The notes beneath the pieces were generated by a model that did not search any database, was not told the origin of the DNA, and was given only the letters and a program-made list of their open reading frames with translations. The translations under genes and the position numbers were made by a program. Positions 8,653-17,785 of a DNA stretch of 64,000 nucleotides are shown one piece after another (within the stretch, counting starts at the first letter, position 1; each line of letters begins with the position of its first letter). Source of the DNA: an uncultured Eubacteriales bacterium (GTDB lineage Bacteria; Bacillota; Clostridia; Oscillospirales; Acutalibacteraceae); the NCBI GenBank assembly GCA_934695425.1, contig CAKUVH010000001.1, forward strand, positions 62,001-126,000, in the 5' to 3' direction.

Positions 8653-9846
8653 TTAATTATCCTTTTTAACATCTGATTTAGATTCAAAATAATTTCTGTC
8701 TACATCTATAATGCATTTGTAGTTATCATCAAGGGCCCTGACGCTTTCTGCTACGGATTGTTCTATTTCGTCATCCGAAGGGTCTATATCATAGGGGACA
8801 GATAAATGAAATATCAAAGTGGGCCTTTCGCCCGGGATTATTCTAAAATCATAAATTTTGGCATTCCTATGAAGAAGTTTTACAAGTTGAGAAATTTTTT
8901 CTCGCACAGAATTTACTTTCTCATCATCGGTGACAATAGGATCCACGTGAATTATTGACTTGCAGTTGAATTTTTCTTTTAAACTTTTTTCTATTTTATC
9001 GATGGACTCATGAAGCTCCATAATATTTTTATCCGCCGGCATTTCAGCGTGAAAAGATATCATACTGGTGTTAGGCCCGTAATTGTGCACAATCAAATCG
9101 TGAATTCCAAGAACATTCGGAGAAGACAACACCACTTCGTGGATTTTTTTTACAAGATTTGGGTCGGGAGAAGCTCCGAGAAGAGGATTTAAAGTTTCTT
9201 TTATCATTCCGATGCCTGTACATATTATGAATATAGCAACAACAATTCCTGAGTAGGCGTCAACTGAAACGCCCGTAAAATATGTTATAGCCATTCCTAA
9301 AAGTATGGTGATGGTGGCTATTACGTCGCCCAGACTGTCGAATGCCGTAGCTTTTATTGCTGTTGAATCCAAAATTTTTCCTATTTTTCTGTTAAACATG
9401 CATAGCCATAATTTTACTATTAAAGAGCCGATAAGTATCAGTGTTGGAATCAAGGCCATTGTGGTTGGCTCCGGGTTGAATATTTTTTCAATTGAAGTTT
9501 TTATAAATTCCAGTCCCATAAAAATTATTGCTATCGATACTATAAGCCCCGAAACATATTCGATTCTTCCATACCCGAACGGATGTTCTTTATCCGCAGG
9601 ATTTCCCGACGCTTTAAAGCACACAAGTGTCACGATTGAAGAAATTGCATCCGAAAGGTTATTAAAAGCGTCTGCGCTTATTGCTATCGAAGAAGTCACT
9701 ATTCCGGCAAAAAACTTTCCTACGGACAGGAGTATATTGCATATAATCCCGGCATATCCGCTTAGCATTCCCAAGCGTCTTCGTACTTCAGAATTATTTT
9801 TTTGCGCTTTTTCCAGAACGAATTTTTTTATTATATAATCAGTCAT
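8653..9846 (-). CDS. Cation diffusion facilitator family metal exporter
   Basis: CDF proteins export divalent metals (Zn, Mn, Fe, Co, Ni) in exchange for protons. Six membrane segments occupy about residues 25-220. Metal-site residues are visible in ISADAFNNLSDAISS (helix 2), GYGRIEYVSGL, and ATAFDSLGDVIAT (helix 5). The cytoplasmic C-terminal domain (about 220-300) is followed by a further 90 residues that look like a second similar alpha-beta unit, making the protein (397 aa) longer than a basic CDF. The metal cannot be told from sequence. A promoter and an inverted repeat precede it (9859-9942), and tadA follows. Confidence 0.9.
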   Translation of the reverse strand: MTDYIIKKFVLEKAQKNNSEVRRRLGMLSGYAGIICNILLSVGKFFAGIVTSSIAISADAFNNLSDAISSIVTLVCFKASGNPADKEHPFGYGRIEYVSGLIVSIAIIFMGLEFIKTSIEKIFNPEPTTMALIPTLILIGSLIVKLWLCMFNRKIGKILDSTAIKATAFDSLGDVIATITILLGMAITYFTGVSVDAYSGIVVAIFIICTGIGMIKETLNPLLGASPDPNLVKKIHEVVLSSPNVLGIHDLIVHNYGPNTSMISFHAEMPADKNIMELHESIDKIEKSLKEKFNCKSIIHVDPIVTDDEKVNSVREKISQLVKLLHRNAKIYDFRIIPGERPTLIFHLSVPYDIDPSDDEIEQSVAESVRALDDNYKCIIDVDRNYFESKSDVKKDN

Positions 9847-9858
9847 TTTTTTCGCAGA

Positions 9859-9942
9859 TAATAATTTACCTACTCTATCCTCCCTTGATTAGAATACCTA
9901 CTTTTGGTAAATTATTATACTATTTTTTTTAATTTTTGTTAA
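9859..9942 (-). promoter_or_regulatory. Promoter and inverted repeat of the cation-efflux gene
   Basis: On the minus strand, TTAACA (9937-9942) and TATAAT (9914-9919) are 17 bases apart. A 13-base perfect inverted repeat has one arm at 9907-9919, covering the -10 box, and the other at 9859-9871, inside the transcribed leader. The only strong ribosome site, GGGAGG, lies between the arms and about 40 bases from the ATG. This could be a repressor operator pair or an unusual leader. Confidence 0.5.
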
Positions 9943-11023
9943 TAGGCGTAGGAGTATTTTTATTTACTTTTTTTCTGTGTTTAACCAATTCATACAAAAC
10001 ATACGAGATAAACCCTAGTGATACAATCGATATCGACACAATAAGATATATTTTGGAGTTGTCATTCGAATCATCGGAATCTATATTTTCTACATTTCCT
10101 TCGCAATAATCATCCTCGTCTAAATTTTCTGAATACGGCAAAGAGTACGGCAAACTGTTTTTGTTGCTTTTTTTACTTTTTGAAGATTTTGTTTTTGGTT
10201 TCTTGTTGGATTTCTCGTTGGATTTCTCTTTGGTTTTCGATTTTTTAGAAGATTTTTTATCCGCAGCCCCTCGAAAAACTTCGATTTCATAAACTTTTTT
10301 AATTTTGAGATTCTTATTAGAAACAGTTATCTTAAAATAAGTTGTTTTTCCTGCGGCGTTCAATTTTCTTCTGTTTATTTTCACATCCAAATCCTCGCTA
10401 AGTGGAACAAATTCAAAATCCAGATATTTCGTGTCAGCCGGGACGTCCATGCTGTAATCGAAATTATCTGGAGAAAATTCCGGCGACAAAGAACCTATAT
10501 TTGGGCGTATAGATTTTAATCTGCAATTTTGTATTTCGGGATTTTCTACAATGTTAATCGAAAAATCATTTGAGGCTATCTTTTGATGTGAGTTGCAGTC
10601 TGAAAATTCAGCATGCAGGTTGATGGTTTTAGGAATAGATTTTTTGTATGTTTTTAAATAAATTTCATAAAGAATTATTTCCGAGCTTTCTGACGAAATT
10701 TTTTTCAATTTTTTGGGATTATATTTAATGTTTATAAAATTTTCTTTTATTTCTGTTTTTAGTTGGTTTCTTGATATAGGTTCAAAGCTCAAAATTTTTT
10801 TCAGTTTAAATTCAGGATGATTGTAAGAAAGAGAGCACTCAAACCCTTCCAAAAGCATGCCCGGAAAGGCGCTATTTAGCGATATTTCCACCTTTACTTC
10901 TTCTCCCGGGAGATAGTTCGAACTTTCTGCTTTTGCTTTCAAATCATAATTTTTAGCCTCCAAATTAAATGGAGCAAATAATATTATCATTAAGAATAAT
11001 AAAAAAATTCTATATTTTTTCAT
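9929..11023 (-). CDS. Secreted, membrane-anchored surface protein with cadherin-like beta-sandwich domain
   Basis: The 364-residue product begins with a signal peptide (residues 1-23, ending LEAKN). A beta-rich domain (about 25-165) follows, whose opening YDLKAKAESSNYLPGEEVKVEI resembles cohesin-type modules. Then comes a domain around 185-250 typical of cadherin-like beta-sandwich repeats (LSPEFSPDNFDYSMDVPAD and YEIEVFRG). A Ser/Lys-rich linker (about 255-300) and an acidic patch lead to one C-terminal membrane helix (about 328-350) and a basic tail, so the body is expected on the outer surface. It resembles clostridial surface proteins of unknown role. It is divergent from mscS. Confidence 0.75.
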   Translation of the reverse strand: MKKYRIFLLFLMIILFAPFNLEAKNYDLKAKAESSNYLPGEEVKVEISLNSAFPGMLLEGFECSLSYNHPEFKLKKILSFEPISRNQLKTEIKENFINIKYNPKKLKKISSESSEIILYEIYLKTYKKSIPKTINLHAEFSDCNSHQKIASNDFSINIVENPEIQNCRLKSIRPNIGSLSPEFSPDNFDYSMDVPADTKYLDFEFVPLSEDLDVKINRRKLNAAGKTTYFKITVSNKNLKIKKVYEIEVFRGAADKKSSKKSKTKEKSNEKSNKKPKTKSSKSKKSNKNSLPYSLPYSENLDEDDYCEGNVENIDSDDSNDNSKIYLIVSISIVSLGFISYVLYELVKHRKKVNKNTPTPINKN

Positions 11024-11068
11024 GAAATACTTCCTTTAAATATGGTATAATTTTTTTTGAATATATAG

Positions 11069-11074
11069 TATAAT
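11069..11074 (+). promoter_or_regulatory. -10 box upstream of mscS
   Basis: A perfect TATAAT lies 21 bases before the mscS start. The -35 region is AT-rich and not clearly recognisable. Confidence 0.45.
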
Positions 11075-11095
11075 ATAACTTTGAGGGGTGATAGA

Positions 11096-11887
11096 ATGAA
11101 TTTTATATTTGGTGGTGATGAATTAAAAATTTCCACAGAACTTCAAGACAACTTAATTTTATTTGTAAAAGCTCTTTTGATTTTTTTGGTTGGCTGGTGG
11201 ATAATAAATAAAGTATGTAAACTTGTTTTGGTATTTTTCCAAAAAGCCACATCTCAAACGAGTTTTGCCTCATTTTTAAATTCAGTACTTAAATTTTCGC
11301 TCAGGATATTGTTGATTGTTAGTGTGCTGGGGTATCTGAAATTTAACGTCACGTCTTTGATAGCGGCTATAGGAGCTTCTTTCGTGGCAATTGGAATTTC
11401 TTTGAAAGACAGTATATCCAACATAGTCGGTGGAATAATTTTGGTAACAAATAATCCCATTCATGTTGGAGATTATATAGAGTTTGAAAATGTTTCGGGC
11501 AAAGTAGTAAAAATTGAAATGCTTTTTACAACACTTAAATCTTCGGAAGAGAACAAAATGGTAGTTATTCCAAATTCAAGGCTTGTTTCCAACAATATTA
11601 CTCGGAAGAGCCCTCACGATATAAAATCGGTGGAATTTAATTCCGATATTTCTGTTCCGAATAATAATATGGATTTTTCAAAATTTTTCGAAAAGGAATT
11701 TATTTTGAATGACAAAATTTTGCAGCTTCCCGCGCCTAGAATCAGAATTAAAAAAGAAGACAATAAAGCGCACATACATATAAAGCTTTGGTGTCAAGTT
11801 CAGGACGAAGAAGCCGTAAAGACAATTTTAGAAAATTCTTTTAAAAAATTGTGCAAAAAATATAAACTCAGCAAATTGCCGATTTAA
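11096..11887 (+). CDS. mscS: Small-conductance mechanosensitive channel (MscS family)
   Basis: MscS channels open on membrane tension and release solutes in hypo-osmotic shock. The 263-residue product has three membrane segments (about residues 18-40, 60-80 and 85-110). The pore helix TM3 shows the A/G packing pattern (AAIGASFVAIGISLKDSISNIVGG), followed by the beta domain GDYIEF and the motif VVIPNSRLVSNNI. The last part forms the small alpha-beta vestibule. TTG at 11081 is in frame but lies within the ribosome site GAGGGGTG; ATG 11096 is the likely start. Confidence 0.93.
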   Translation: MNFIFGGDELKISTELQDNLILFVKALLIFLVGWWIINKVCKLVLVFFQKATSQTSFASFLNSVLKFSLRILLIVSVLGYLKFNVTSLIAAIGASFVAIGISLKDSISNIVGGIILVTNNPIHVGDYIEFENVSGKVVKIEMLFTTLKSSEENKMVVIPNSRLVSNNITRKSPHDIKSVEFNSDISVPNNNMDFSKFFEKEFILNDKILQLPAPRIRIKKEDNKAHIHIKLWCQVQDEEAVKTILENSFKKLCKKYKLSKLPI

Positions 11888-11947
11888 TAATATAATAACA
11901 TTGTTTTAAATAAAATTCAACTATAAAATTAAAAGGAGATGCTTAAT

Positions 11948-12505
11948 ATGGCAGGAGAAACATTTTCCGCGGGTGTAGCCCCAGGCGGTCTTAGAAATAT
12001 TCAGGAGATTAAAATTCTTATATGTTACATTTTTGATAAAATTGATAAACCTTTAAGCCAAGAGGACATAACATCAGTATTGCGAGCCGATGAGACGGCA
12101 AATTATTTTGACGTTAGCCAGGCTTTTTCTCAGATGGTATCTCAAGGAAATTTAAAAGCTTCTGAGGAGGATGATAATTATTATGTCATCACTTCAACCG
12201 GAAGAATGATTTCGGAAGAGCTTAGTGGTTCTTTACCGTTAACTATTAAGGAAAAATCTTTGAAAACCACTGAAGAATATTTAAAAAGATTAAAAAGCGA
12301 AAAAGAAAACACAGTAAGTATAGTAAGGACAGATAAAGGCTATATGGTTAATTGCAAAATCTCCGGTGGAGAATTTAATATGCTCGAATTGGGAGTATAT
12401 GCGCCGGATATAAGCGCCGCATCCATAATCAAAGATAATTTTTATAAAAAACCTGATGAAATATACAAAAATCTTCTTACGATGCTCACTCAAGGAGAGT
12501 ATTAA
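11948..12505 (+). CDS. DUF4364 family winged-helix protein
   Basis: The protein (185 aa) resembles the clostridial DUF4364 family, a likely DNA-binding protein of unknown target. The N-terminal 80 residues look like a winged helix: IKILICYIFDKIDKPLSQEDI, then AFSQMVSQGNLKASEEDDNYYVIT as helix and wing. The C-terminal half is a small alpha-beta domain with SIVRTDKGYMVNCKI. ATG 11939 is in frame but overlaps AAGGAG, so ATG 11948 is preferred. rlmN follows under its own promoter. Family assignment is from pattern memory. Confidence 0.75.
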   Translation: MAGETFSAGVAPGGLRNIQEIKILICYIFDKIDKPLSQEDITSVLRADETANYFDVSQAFSQMVSQGNLKASEEDDNYYVITSTGRMISEELSGSLPLTIKEKSLKTTEEYLKRLKSEKENTVSIVRTDKGYMVNCKISGGEFNMLELGVYAPDISAASIIKDNFYKKPDEIYKNLLTMLTQGEY

Positions 12506-12517
12506 GAGGCGTAGACC

Positions 12518-12545
12518 TTGACATAACCGTGTATTCCGATATAAT
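12518..12545 (+). promoter_or_regulatory. Promoter for rlmN-prpC-prkC-murA-walJ
   Basis: TTGACA (12518-12523), 16 bases, TATAAT (12540-12545), about 40 bases before the rlmN start. This is a near-consensus sigma-A promoter. Confidence 0.75.
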
Positions 12546-12587
12546 AAAACCTATATGTCAGCATTTTGAGGGGTGAGTTATGCGTAC

Positions 12588-13616
12588 ATGGTTAAAAAAG
12601 ATATAAAGTCTATGACTCTTGAAGAAATCATTAATGATATGTCAAACCTTTCTTTTGAATCTTATCGCGCTAAACAAATTTATGGGTGGATAGTCAAAGG
12701 TGTAGAAAGTTTTGATGAAATGAAAAATATCCCTAAAAAATTGATTGATTTATTAAATGAGAAATATTACATTCCTTCGGTTAAAATAAAAACAAAAAAA
12801 GTTTCAAAAGATTCCACTGTAAAATACCTTTTTGAGTTGCAGGATGGCCAATTGATAGAAGCCGTTGTTATGAAGTATGTTCATGGATATTCCATGTGCC
12901 TTTCTACTCAAGCCGGTTGCAAAATGGGATGCGTGTTTTGTGTTACCGGAAAAGGCGGATTTAACAGAAATTTATTGCCCTCAGAGATGATAGCTCAGAT
13001 TCAAATCGCAGAAAAGGACTTGAACATCAGAATTTCGAACATAGTATTAATGGGGATGGGTGAGCCTCTCGATAATTACGATAATGTTTTAAAATTTTTA
13101 GAACTTATTTCTTCGGAAAATCATTTAAATATCGGAATGAGGCATATTTCACTTTCTACATGTGGAATTGTGGATAAAATTTATGATTTATCAAAGAAAA
13201 ACATTCCCCTTACTCTGTCGATATCTCTTCACGCTCCCAATGATAAAATCAGAAATCAGATAATGAGGATAAACAAAAAATGGAATATAAGCGAACTGAT
13301 AGATGCTTGTAAATTTTATTTAGACCACGGGGGAAGGAGAATATCCTTTGAATATACCATGATAGAGAATGTCAATGATATGACTGAATGCGCTAACGAA
13401 TTGGCTCAGTTATTGAAAGGAATGCTTTGTCATGTTAATTTAATACCTCTTAATGAGGCGTCAAACGGCAGTACTTTTAGGAGTAGCTCAAAATCCAGAA
13501 TATATTCTTTCCAAAGTATTCTTCAAAAGCAGGGAATAAATGCCACCGTGCGAAGAACTCTTGGAAAGGACATAGATGCAGCTTGTGGACAATTAAAGGG
13601 TAAATACCGGAATTAG
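12588..13616 (+). CDS. rlmN: 23S rRNA/tRNA (adenine-C2)-methyltransferase RlmN
   Basis: RlmN is a radical-SAM enzyme that methylates C2 of A2503 in 23S rRNA and of A37 in some tRNAs. The CxxxCxxC iron-sulfur motif is visible as CKMGCVFC, followed by TGKGGFNRNL. The SAM-binding segment MGMGEPLDNYDNV is present, and the C-terminal catalytic cysteine sits in KDIDAACGQL. Length (342 aa) is normal. GTG at 12573 is in frame but overlaps GAGGGG; ATG 12588 gives the usual N-terminus. Placement ahead of the PP2C/PASTA-kinase pair is standard in Firmicutes. Confidence 0.96.
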   Translation: MVKKDIKSMTLEEIINDMSNLSFESYRAKQIYGWIVKGVESFDEMKNIPKKLIDLLNEKYYIPSVKIKTKKVSKDSTVKYLFELQDGQLIEAVVMKYVHGYSMCLSTQAGCKMGCVFCVTGKGGFNRNLLPSEMIAQIQIAEKDLNIRISNIVLMGMGEPLDNYDNVLKFLELISSENHLNIGMRHISLSTCGIVDKIYDLSKKNIPLTLSISLHAPNDKIRNQIMRINKKWNISELIDACKFYLDHGGRRISFEYTMIENVNDMTECANELAQLLKGMLCHVNLIPLNEASNGSTFRSSSKSRIYSFQSILQKQGINATVRRTLGKDIDAACGQLKGKYRN

Positions 13617-13630
13617 GGAGGTAAGCAAAA

Positions 13631-14365
13631 ATGATTAATGTTTTTAGCAAAACCGACGTAGGCAGAGTTCGCAAAGTTAATCAGGACGCTGTGAAAACAG
13701 AAGTGATTTCTGATAATCTGGCATGGTCTGTTGTCTGTGACGGAATGGGCGGACAGGCAGGCGGAGATATTGCGAGCAATATAGCAGTTATTATGATTTC
13801 TAAATTTTTGTCTGATAATCTTAGTGAATTAAAAACTTCGGATGAAATAAAATCGGTAATGTACGAAGCTGTCAGCAGCGCCAATCAAGCTATTTATCTT
13901 AAATCAGAAAAAGATAAAAATTTAAAAAATATGGGGACCACCGTTATTGTATGCGTTGTGAATATGAATAAGCTATATGTTGCGCACATGGGAGATAGCA
14001 GGGCTTATTTGATTTCGGACGACAAGATAACTCAAATAACAACAGACCATTCTATGGTTCAAGAAATGTTAAACAATGGAAAGTTGACGATAGAAGAGGC
14101 TCGAAATCATCCTCAAAAAAATATAATCACAAGAGCTCTCGGAGTTAATTCTGAAATAAAATTGGAATACAATACCATTGATATACAAGAAGGAAATATA
14201 GTTCTTTCGTGCACAGATGGACTTACGAATACTGTCGAAGAACAAGATATTTACAATATTTGTAAAAAATGCGATAATAAAGAGGAAGCAGTGGGCAAAT
14301 TAATAAATACAGGTAATAAAAATGGCGGAAATGACAATATAACAGTTTCTTTGATTTGTTGTTAG
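13631..14365 (+). CDS. prpC: PP2C-type Ser/Thr protein phosphatase
   Basis: This phosphatase reverses phosphorylation by the neighbouring PASTA kinase. The PPM metal-binding motifs are all present: VGRVRKVNQDAV near residue 8-19, VVCDGMGGQAGG near 36-47, AHMGDSRAYL, TTDHS, SCTDGLTN and GGNDNITV near the C-terminus. At 244 aa it is a minimal single-domain enzyme in the cytoplasm. The ribosome site GGGAGG is strong. It sits 14 bases after rlmN and 46 bases before prkC, the usual order. Confidence 0.96.
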   Translation: MINVFSKTDVGRVRKVNQDAVKTEVISDNLAWSVVCDGMGGQAGGDIASNIAVIMISKFLSDNLSELKTSDEIKSVMYEAVSSANQAIYLKSEKDKNLKNMGTTVIVCVVNMNKLYVAHMGDSRAYLISDDKITQITTDHSMVQEMLNNGKLTIEEARNHPQKNIITRALGVNSEIKLEYNTIDIQEGNIVLSCTDGLTNTVEEQDIYNICKKCDNKEEAVGKLINTGNKNGGNDNITVSLICC

Positions 14366-14411
14366 GATAGATTTTTTAAGTATAAGTTTCAAATGAAATG
14401 GAGAGAAAGAT

Positions 14412-16451
14412 TTGGATAAATATACAGGAAAAAGATTGGACGCAAGATATGAAATTCAAGAGTTAATAGGCGTAGGCGGCATGGCTGTTGTTTATCGCGC
14501 TTATGATATAATCGAAGATAAAATAGTAGCTATAAAAATTCTGAAAGATGAATTTTTAGGAAATAAAGAATTTATTCGAAGATTTAAAAACGAATCTAAA
14601 GCTATAGCTGTGCTTTCGCACCCTAACATAGTAAAAGTGTACGATGTTAGTTTTGGAACGAAAATACAGTATATAGTAATGGAATATATAGATGGCACTA
14701 CTTTGAAAGAATATATGTCTCGCCAAAAAATTATTAAATGGGAAGACGCTCTTTATTTTGTAAAGCAAATTTTGTCGGCTTTAACTCATGCGCACAATAA
14801 GGGTGTGATTCATCGTGACATAAAGCCCCAAAATATAATGCTTTTAAAGGATGGAACCATAAAAGTTACGGATTTTGGAATCGCACGGTTTTCAAGTAAC
14901 GAAACTCAAACTATGACAGACAGAGCAATAGGTTCTGTTCACTATATTTCTCCCGAACAAGCAAGAGGAAGTATAATCGACGAAAAAGCAGATCTTTATT
15001 CTGTGGGAATTATGCTTTATGAAATGATAACAGGAAAACTTCCGTTTGAGGCCGATAACGCGGTTTCTGTCGCTATTATGCAAATGCAGGCGACTCCTAA
15101 ACTCCCTCGTGAAATCAATCCGGATATTCCCAAGGGCCTCGAACAAATAATAATGCATTCTATGGAAAAAGACCCTTCGCGTAGATATGAATCTGCCGAA
15201 GAAATGATGAATGACATTCAAAAGCTTCAAGAAGATCCAAGCACTGTTTTCAAGTACAAACATTTTGACGACGATAATCCTACTAAATATGTGGATAAAC
15301 TCGAGGATGTTAATTCAAAAAAATCAAACTACGGTGATGATTACAATTATCAGGAATCCAAAAAAAATAATAAAGCTAAAGTTGGATTTATTGCCGCAGG
15401 TATAGCTACTGTGGTTGGCTTGTTTGCACTGTTGTTTGTGTTTTTAAATTATTTCGGTTCATGCGGAAACAGATTTGCTAAAGATGTTGACGTTCCAAAT
15501 TTGATAGGAAAAACACTTACAGAAGTTCAAGAAAATTCAGAGTATAAATTTGTATGGAAAATAGAGTCTGTTTACGATTCCACAAAACCCGAAGGGGTAA
15601 TACTCGACCAAGATCCTCTTCCGGGCTCCAAGAAAGTCAAAGAAGATGCAACTATAACTCTTAAAGTTAATAGCCCCGGAGTTTTGATCGCAGTCCCAAA
15701 TGTAAAGGGTCTTTCCGAAGAAGTAGCTAAGTCCAAACTTACAAATGCCGGATTGAAATATGATGTTTTGATGGTTATGAGTGAAGACGTGGACGAAGGC
15801 ATAGTATCTAATGTCAGCCCGCAAGAAGGGAGCAAAGTTACCTCCGATACAACCGTGAAATTGTATGTAAGCAAAGGAAAGGCCGAAGAAAAAGTTTTAG
15901 TTCCGGATGTAATAAATAAATCCCTGGCTGCTGCAAAAAATGAAATCGTTGCCGCAGGACTGAAGGTATCGGACAATGTAGTTTCGGAAGACAGCGATAA
16001 GCCCAAAGGCACGGTCATTACCACCGACCCGCTCCCAAGTGTAATGGTTGCGAAGGATACCACTGTTAAACTTGTGGTAAGTACGGGCGTTAAGCGCGAA
16101 AAGACCATAGAAGTAGTGGTTGATTTGCCGGCCTCTGTAAAGCATGAAGTTACTGTAACTTCCTATATAGATGGTGTTTTGGATGGAAGTAAAAAGGTGA
16201 TTCCGGCATATAACGGAAATTATTCAATATATGTTAAGGGAAATTCCAGCAAAAAAACTTTGAATGTAAATTTGGACGGGAATGAATACAGGGTTTATGA
16301 AATAGACTTTGACGCCAGTTCTAACCAAGTAAAAAAATTACGTTCGTACAATTATAAAGATAATTCAAATAATGATTCGCCAAAGACAAACAATAATAAA
16401 GTTGAAACCGATGAAAATAAAATTTATAATAATTCACTAAATAAAGATTAA
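14412..16451 (+). CDS. prkC: Serine/threonine protein kinase with PASTA domains
   Basis: This transmembrane kinase senses peptidoglycan fragments or lipid II through extracellular PASTA repeats and controls wall synthesis, division and germination. The kinase domain spans about residues 10-270: GVGGMAVVY glycine loop, AIKILKDE lysine, HRDIKPQN catalytic loop, DFGIA, and SPEQARG. One membrane helix lies near 326-350. Three PASTA repeats follow, starting VPNLIGKTL, VPNVKGLSE and VPDVINKSL. A further beta-rich domain and an Asn/Asp-rich tail complete the 679 residues. The start is TTG at 14412 with GGAGAG upstream. Here it is followed by murA, not rsgA. Confidence 0.96.
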   Translation: MDKYTGKRLDARYEIQELIGVGGMAVVYRAYDIIEDKIVAIKILKDEFLGNKEFIRRFKNESKAIAVLSHPNIVKVYDVSFGTKIQYIVMEYIDGTTLKEYMSRQKIIKWEDALYFVKQILSALTHAHNKGVIHRDIKPQNIMLLKDGTIKVTDFGIARFSSNETQTMTDRAIGSVHYISPEQARGSIIDEKADLYSVGIMLYEMITGKLPFEADNAVSVAIMQMQATPKLPREINPDIPKGLEQIIMHSMEKDPSRRYESAEEMMNDIQKLQEDPSTVFKYKHFDDDNPTKYVDKLEDVNSKKSNYGDDYNYQESKKNNKAKVGFIAAGIATVVGLFALLFVFLNYFGSCGNRFAKDVDVPNLIGKTLTEVQENSEYKFVWKIESVYDSTKPEGVILDQDPLPGSKKVKEDATITLKVNSPGVLIAVPNVKGLSEEVAKSKLTNAGLKYDVLMVMSEDVDEGIVSNVSPQEGSKVTSDTTVKLYVSKGKAEEKVLVPDVINKSLAAAKNEIVAAGLKVSDNVVSEDSDKPKGTVITTDPLPSVMVAKDTTVKLVVSTGVKREKTIEVVVDLPASVKHEVTVTSYIDGVLDGSKKVIPAYNGNYSIYVKGNSSKKTLNVNLDGNEYRVYEIDFDASSNQVKKLRSYNYKDNSNNDSPKTNNNKVETDENKIYNNSLNKD

Positions 16452-16473
16452 ATGGAAGGACGAGGAATGCACT

Positions 16474-17760
16474 TTGAGCAAAGAAAAGATTGTTATACGT
16501 GGAGGAAAAAAATTAAGAGGGAGAGTATCGATTAGCGGCGCAAAAAATGCAGCAGTGGCTATATTACCCGCGGCAGCATTGAGCGATGGCGTATGCAGAA
16601 TCGAAAACGTCCCCAATATCAGCGACATTACTCTTATGTGCCGTATCTTGATGGATATGGGCGCGAATGTTAGAATGATAAATAAAAACACAATAGAAAT
16701 TGATCCCAGAAAAATGGTATCTTCGGTGGCTCCTTCAAATCTTATGCGCAGCATGAGGGCATCGAGCTATCTTTTGGGAACTCTTTTAGGAAAATTTTCT
16801 AAAGCCAGTGTTTGTTTGCCCGGCGGGTGTGATTTTGGCGTAAGGCCAATCGATCAGCACTTAAAAGGATTCGCGGCTTTGGGAGCAGAATATAATATTG
16901 ATTCCGGTGTTGTGAATGTAGAGTGCGAAAAACTTGTCGGAACCAATATTTATCTCGATGTAGTATCCGTTGGCGCAACCGTAAACATAATGTTGGCAGC
17001 AGTCAAAGCTGATGGATTGACTGTCATAGAAAATGCCGCCAAAGAGCCACATATAGTTGATTTAGCTAACTTTTTGAACTGCATGGGTGCAGATGTTTTG
17101 GGAGCAGGTACGGACGTAATAAAAATACGTGGAGTCAGAAGATTAAAGGGCGTTACCTACTCTATAATTCCCGACCAAATCGAAGCCGGAACTTATATGG
17201 CGGCCGCAGCTGCCACAGGCGGAGACGTGTTGGTCGAGAATGTAATTCCCAAACATTTGGAATCAATTACTGCAAAACTCGAAGAAATGGGAATAAATAT
17301 AATAGAGTCTGACGAAGCAGTAAGAGTTAGTTGCGATAAGCCTTTCAAAAAATGCAATATAAAAACCATGCCTCATCCGGGATTCCCTACGGACATGCAG
17401 CCGCAAATAACCACTCTCTTGTCCATGGCTCAGGGTACAAGCATAGTAAACGAAGCGGTTTGGGATAACCGATTCAGATATGTAGAAGAGTTAAAACGCA
17501 TGGGCGCTCAAATATCTGTGGATGGAAAACTTGCCGTGGTTGAGGGAGTTGAAAAATTAACAGGAGCTCATGTTAAAGCGACCGATTTAAGAGCTGGCGC
17601 AGCGCTTATCATTGCCGGATTGGCCGCAGAAGGAACCACAACCATCGAGGATATTAATCATATTCAAAGAGGATACGAAGATATAATAGAAAAGCTGAAA
17701 AATTTGGGCGCCGATATAAGAATAGTGTCCGAATCTCAGAAGGAAGCCGAAGCGTTATAG
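16474..17760 (+). CDS. murA: UDP-N-acetylglucosamine 1-carboxyvinyltransferase (first copy)
   Basis: MurA transfers enolpyruvate from PEP to UDP-GlcNAc, the first committed step of peptidoglycan synthesis in the cytoplasm. Conserved features: GAKNAA near residue 22-27, the catalytic loop PGGCDFGVRPIDQH with its cysteine (the residue targeted by fosfomycin), and the repeated inside-out barrel folds with PHPGFPTDMQPQ and ATDLRAGAALIIAGL. Length (428 aa) is typical. The start is TTG at 16474, since GAGGA is eight bases upstream. A paralogue lies at 21920-23179. Sitting behind prkC suggests coordination with kinase signalling. Confidence 0.95.
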   Translation: MSKEKIVIRGGKKLRGRVSISGAKNAAVAILPAAALSDGVCRIENVPNISDITLMCRILMDMGANVRMINKNTIEIDPRKMVSSVAPSNLMRSMRASSYLLGTLLGKFSKASVCLPGGCDFGVRPIDQHLKGFAALGAEYNIDSGVVNVECEKLVGTNIYLDVVSVGATVNIMLAAVKADGLTVIENAAKEPHIVDLANFLNCMGADVLGAGTDVIKIRGVRRLKGVTYSIIPDQIEAGTYMAAAAATGGDVLVENVIPKHLESITAKLEEMGINIIESDEAVRVSCDKPFKKCNIKTMPHPGFPTDMQPQITTLLSMAQGTSIVNEAVWDNRFRYVEELKRMGAQISVDGKLAVVEGVEKLTGAHVKATDLRAGAALIIAGLAAEGTTTIEDINHIQRGYEDIIEKLKNLGADIRIVSESQKEAEAL

Positions 17761-17785
17761 TATCAGAGGAGTTATTTATTTAGTT

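Noticed and set aside
9847..9928. NiCo or Mn riboswitch before the cation-efflux gene
   Set aside because: The space is too short and the conserved purine-rich junction sequences of those classes are absent.
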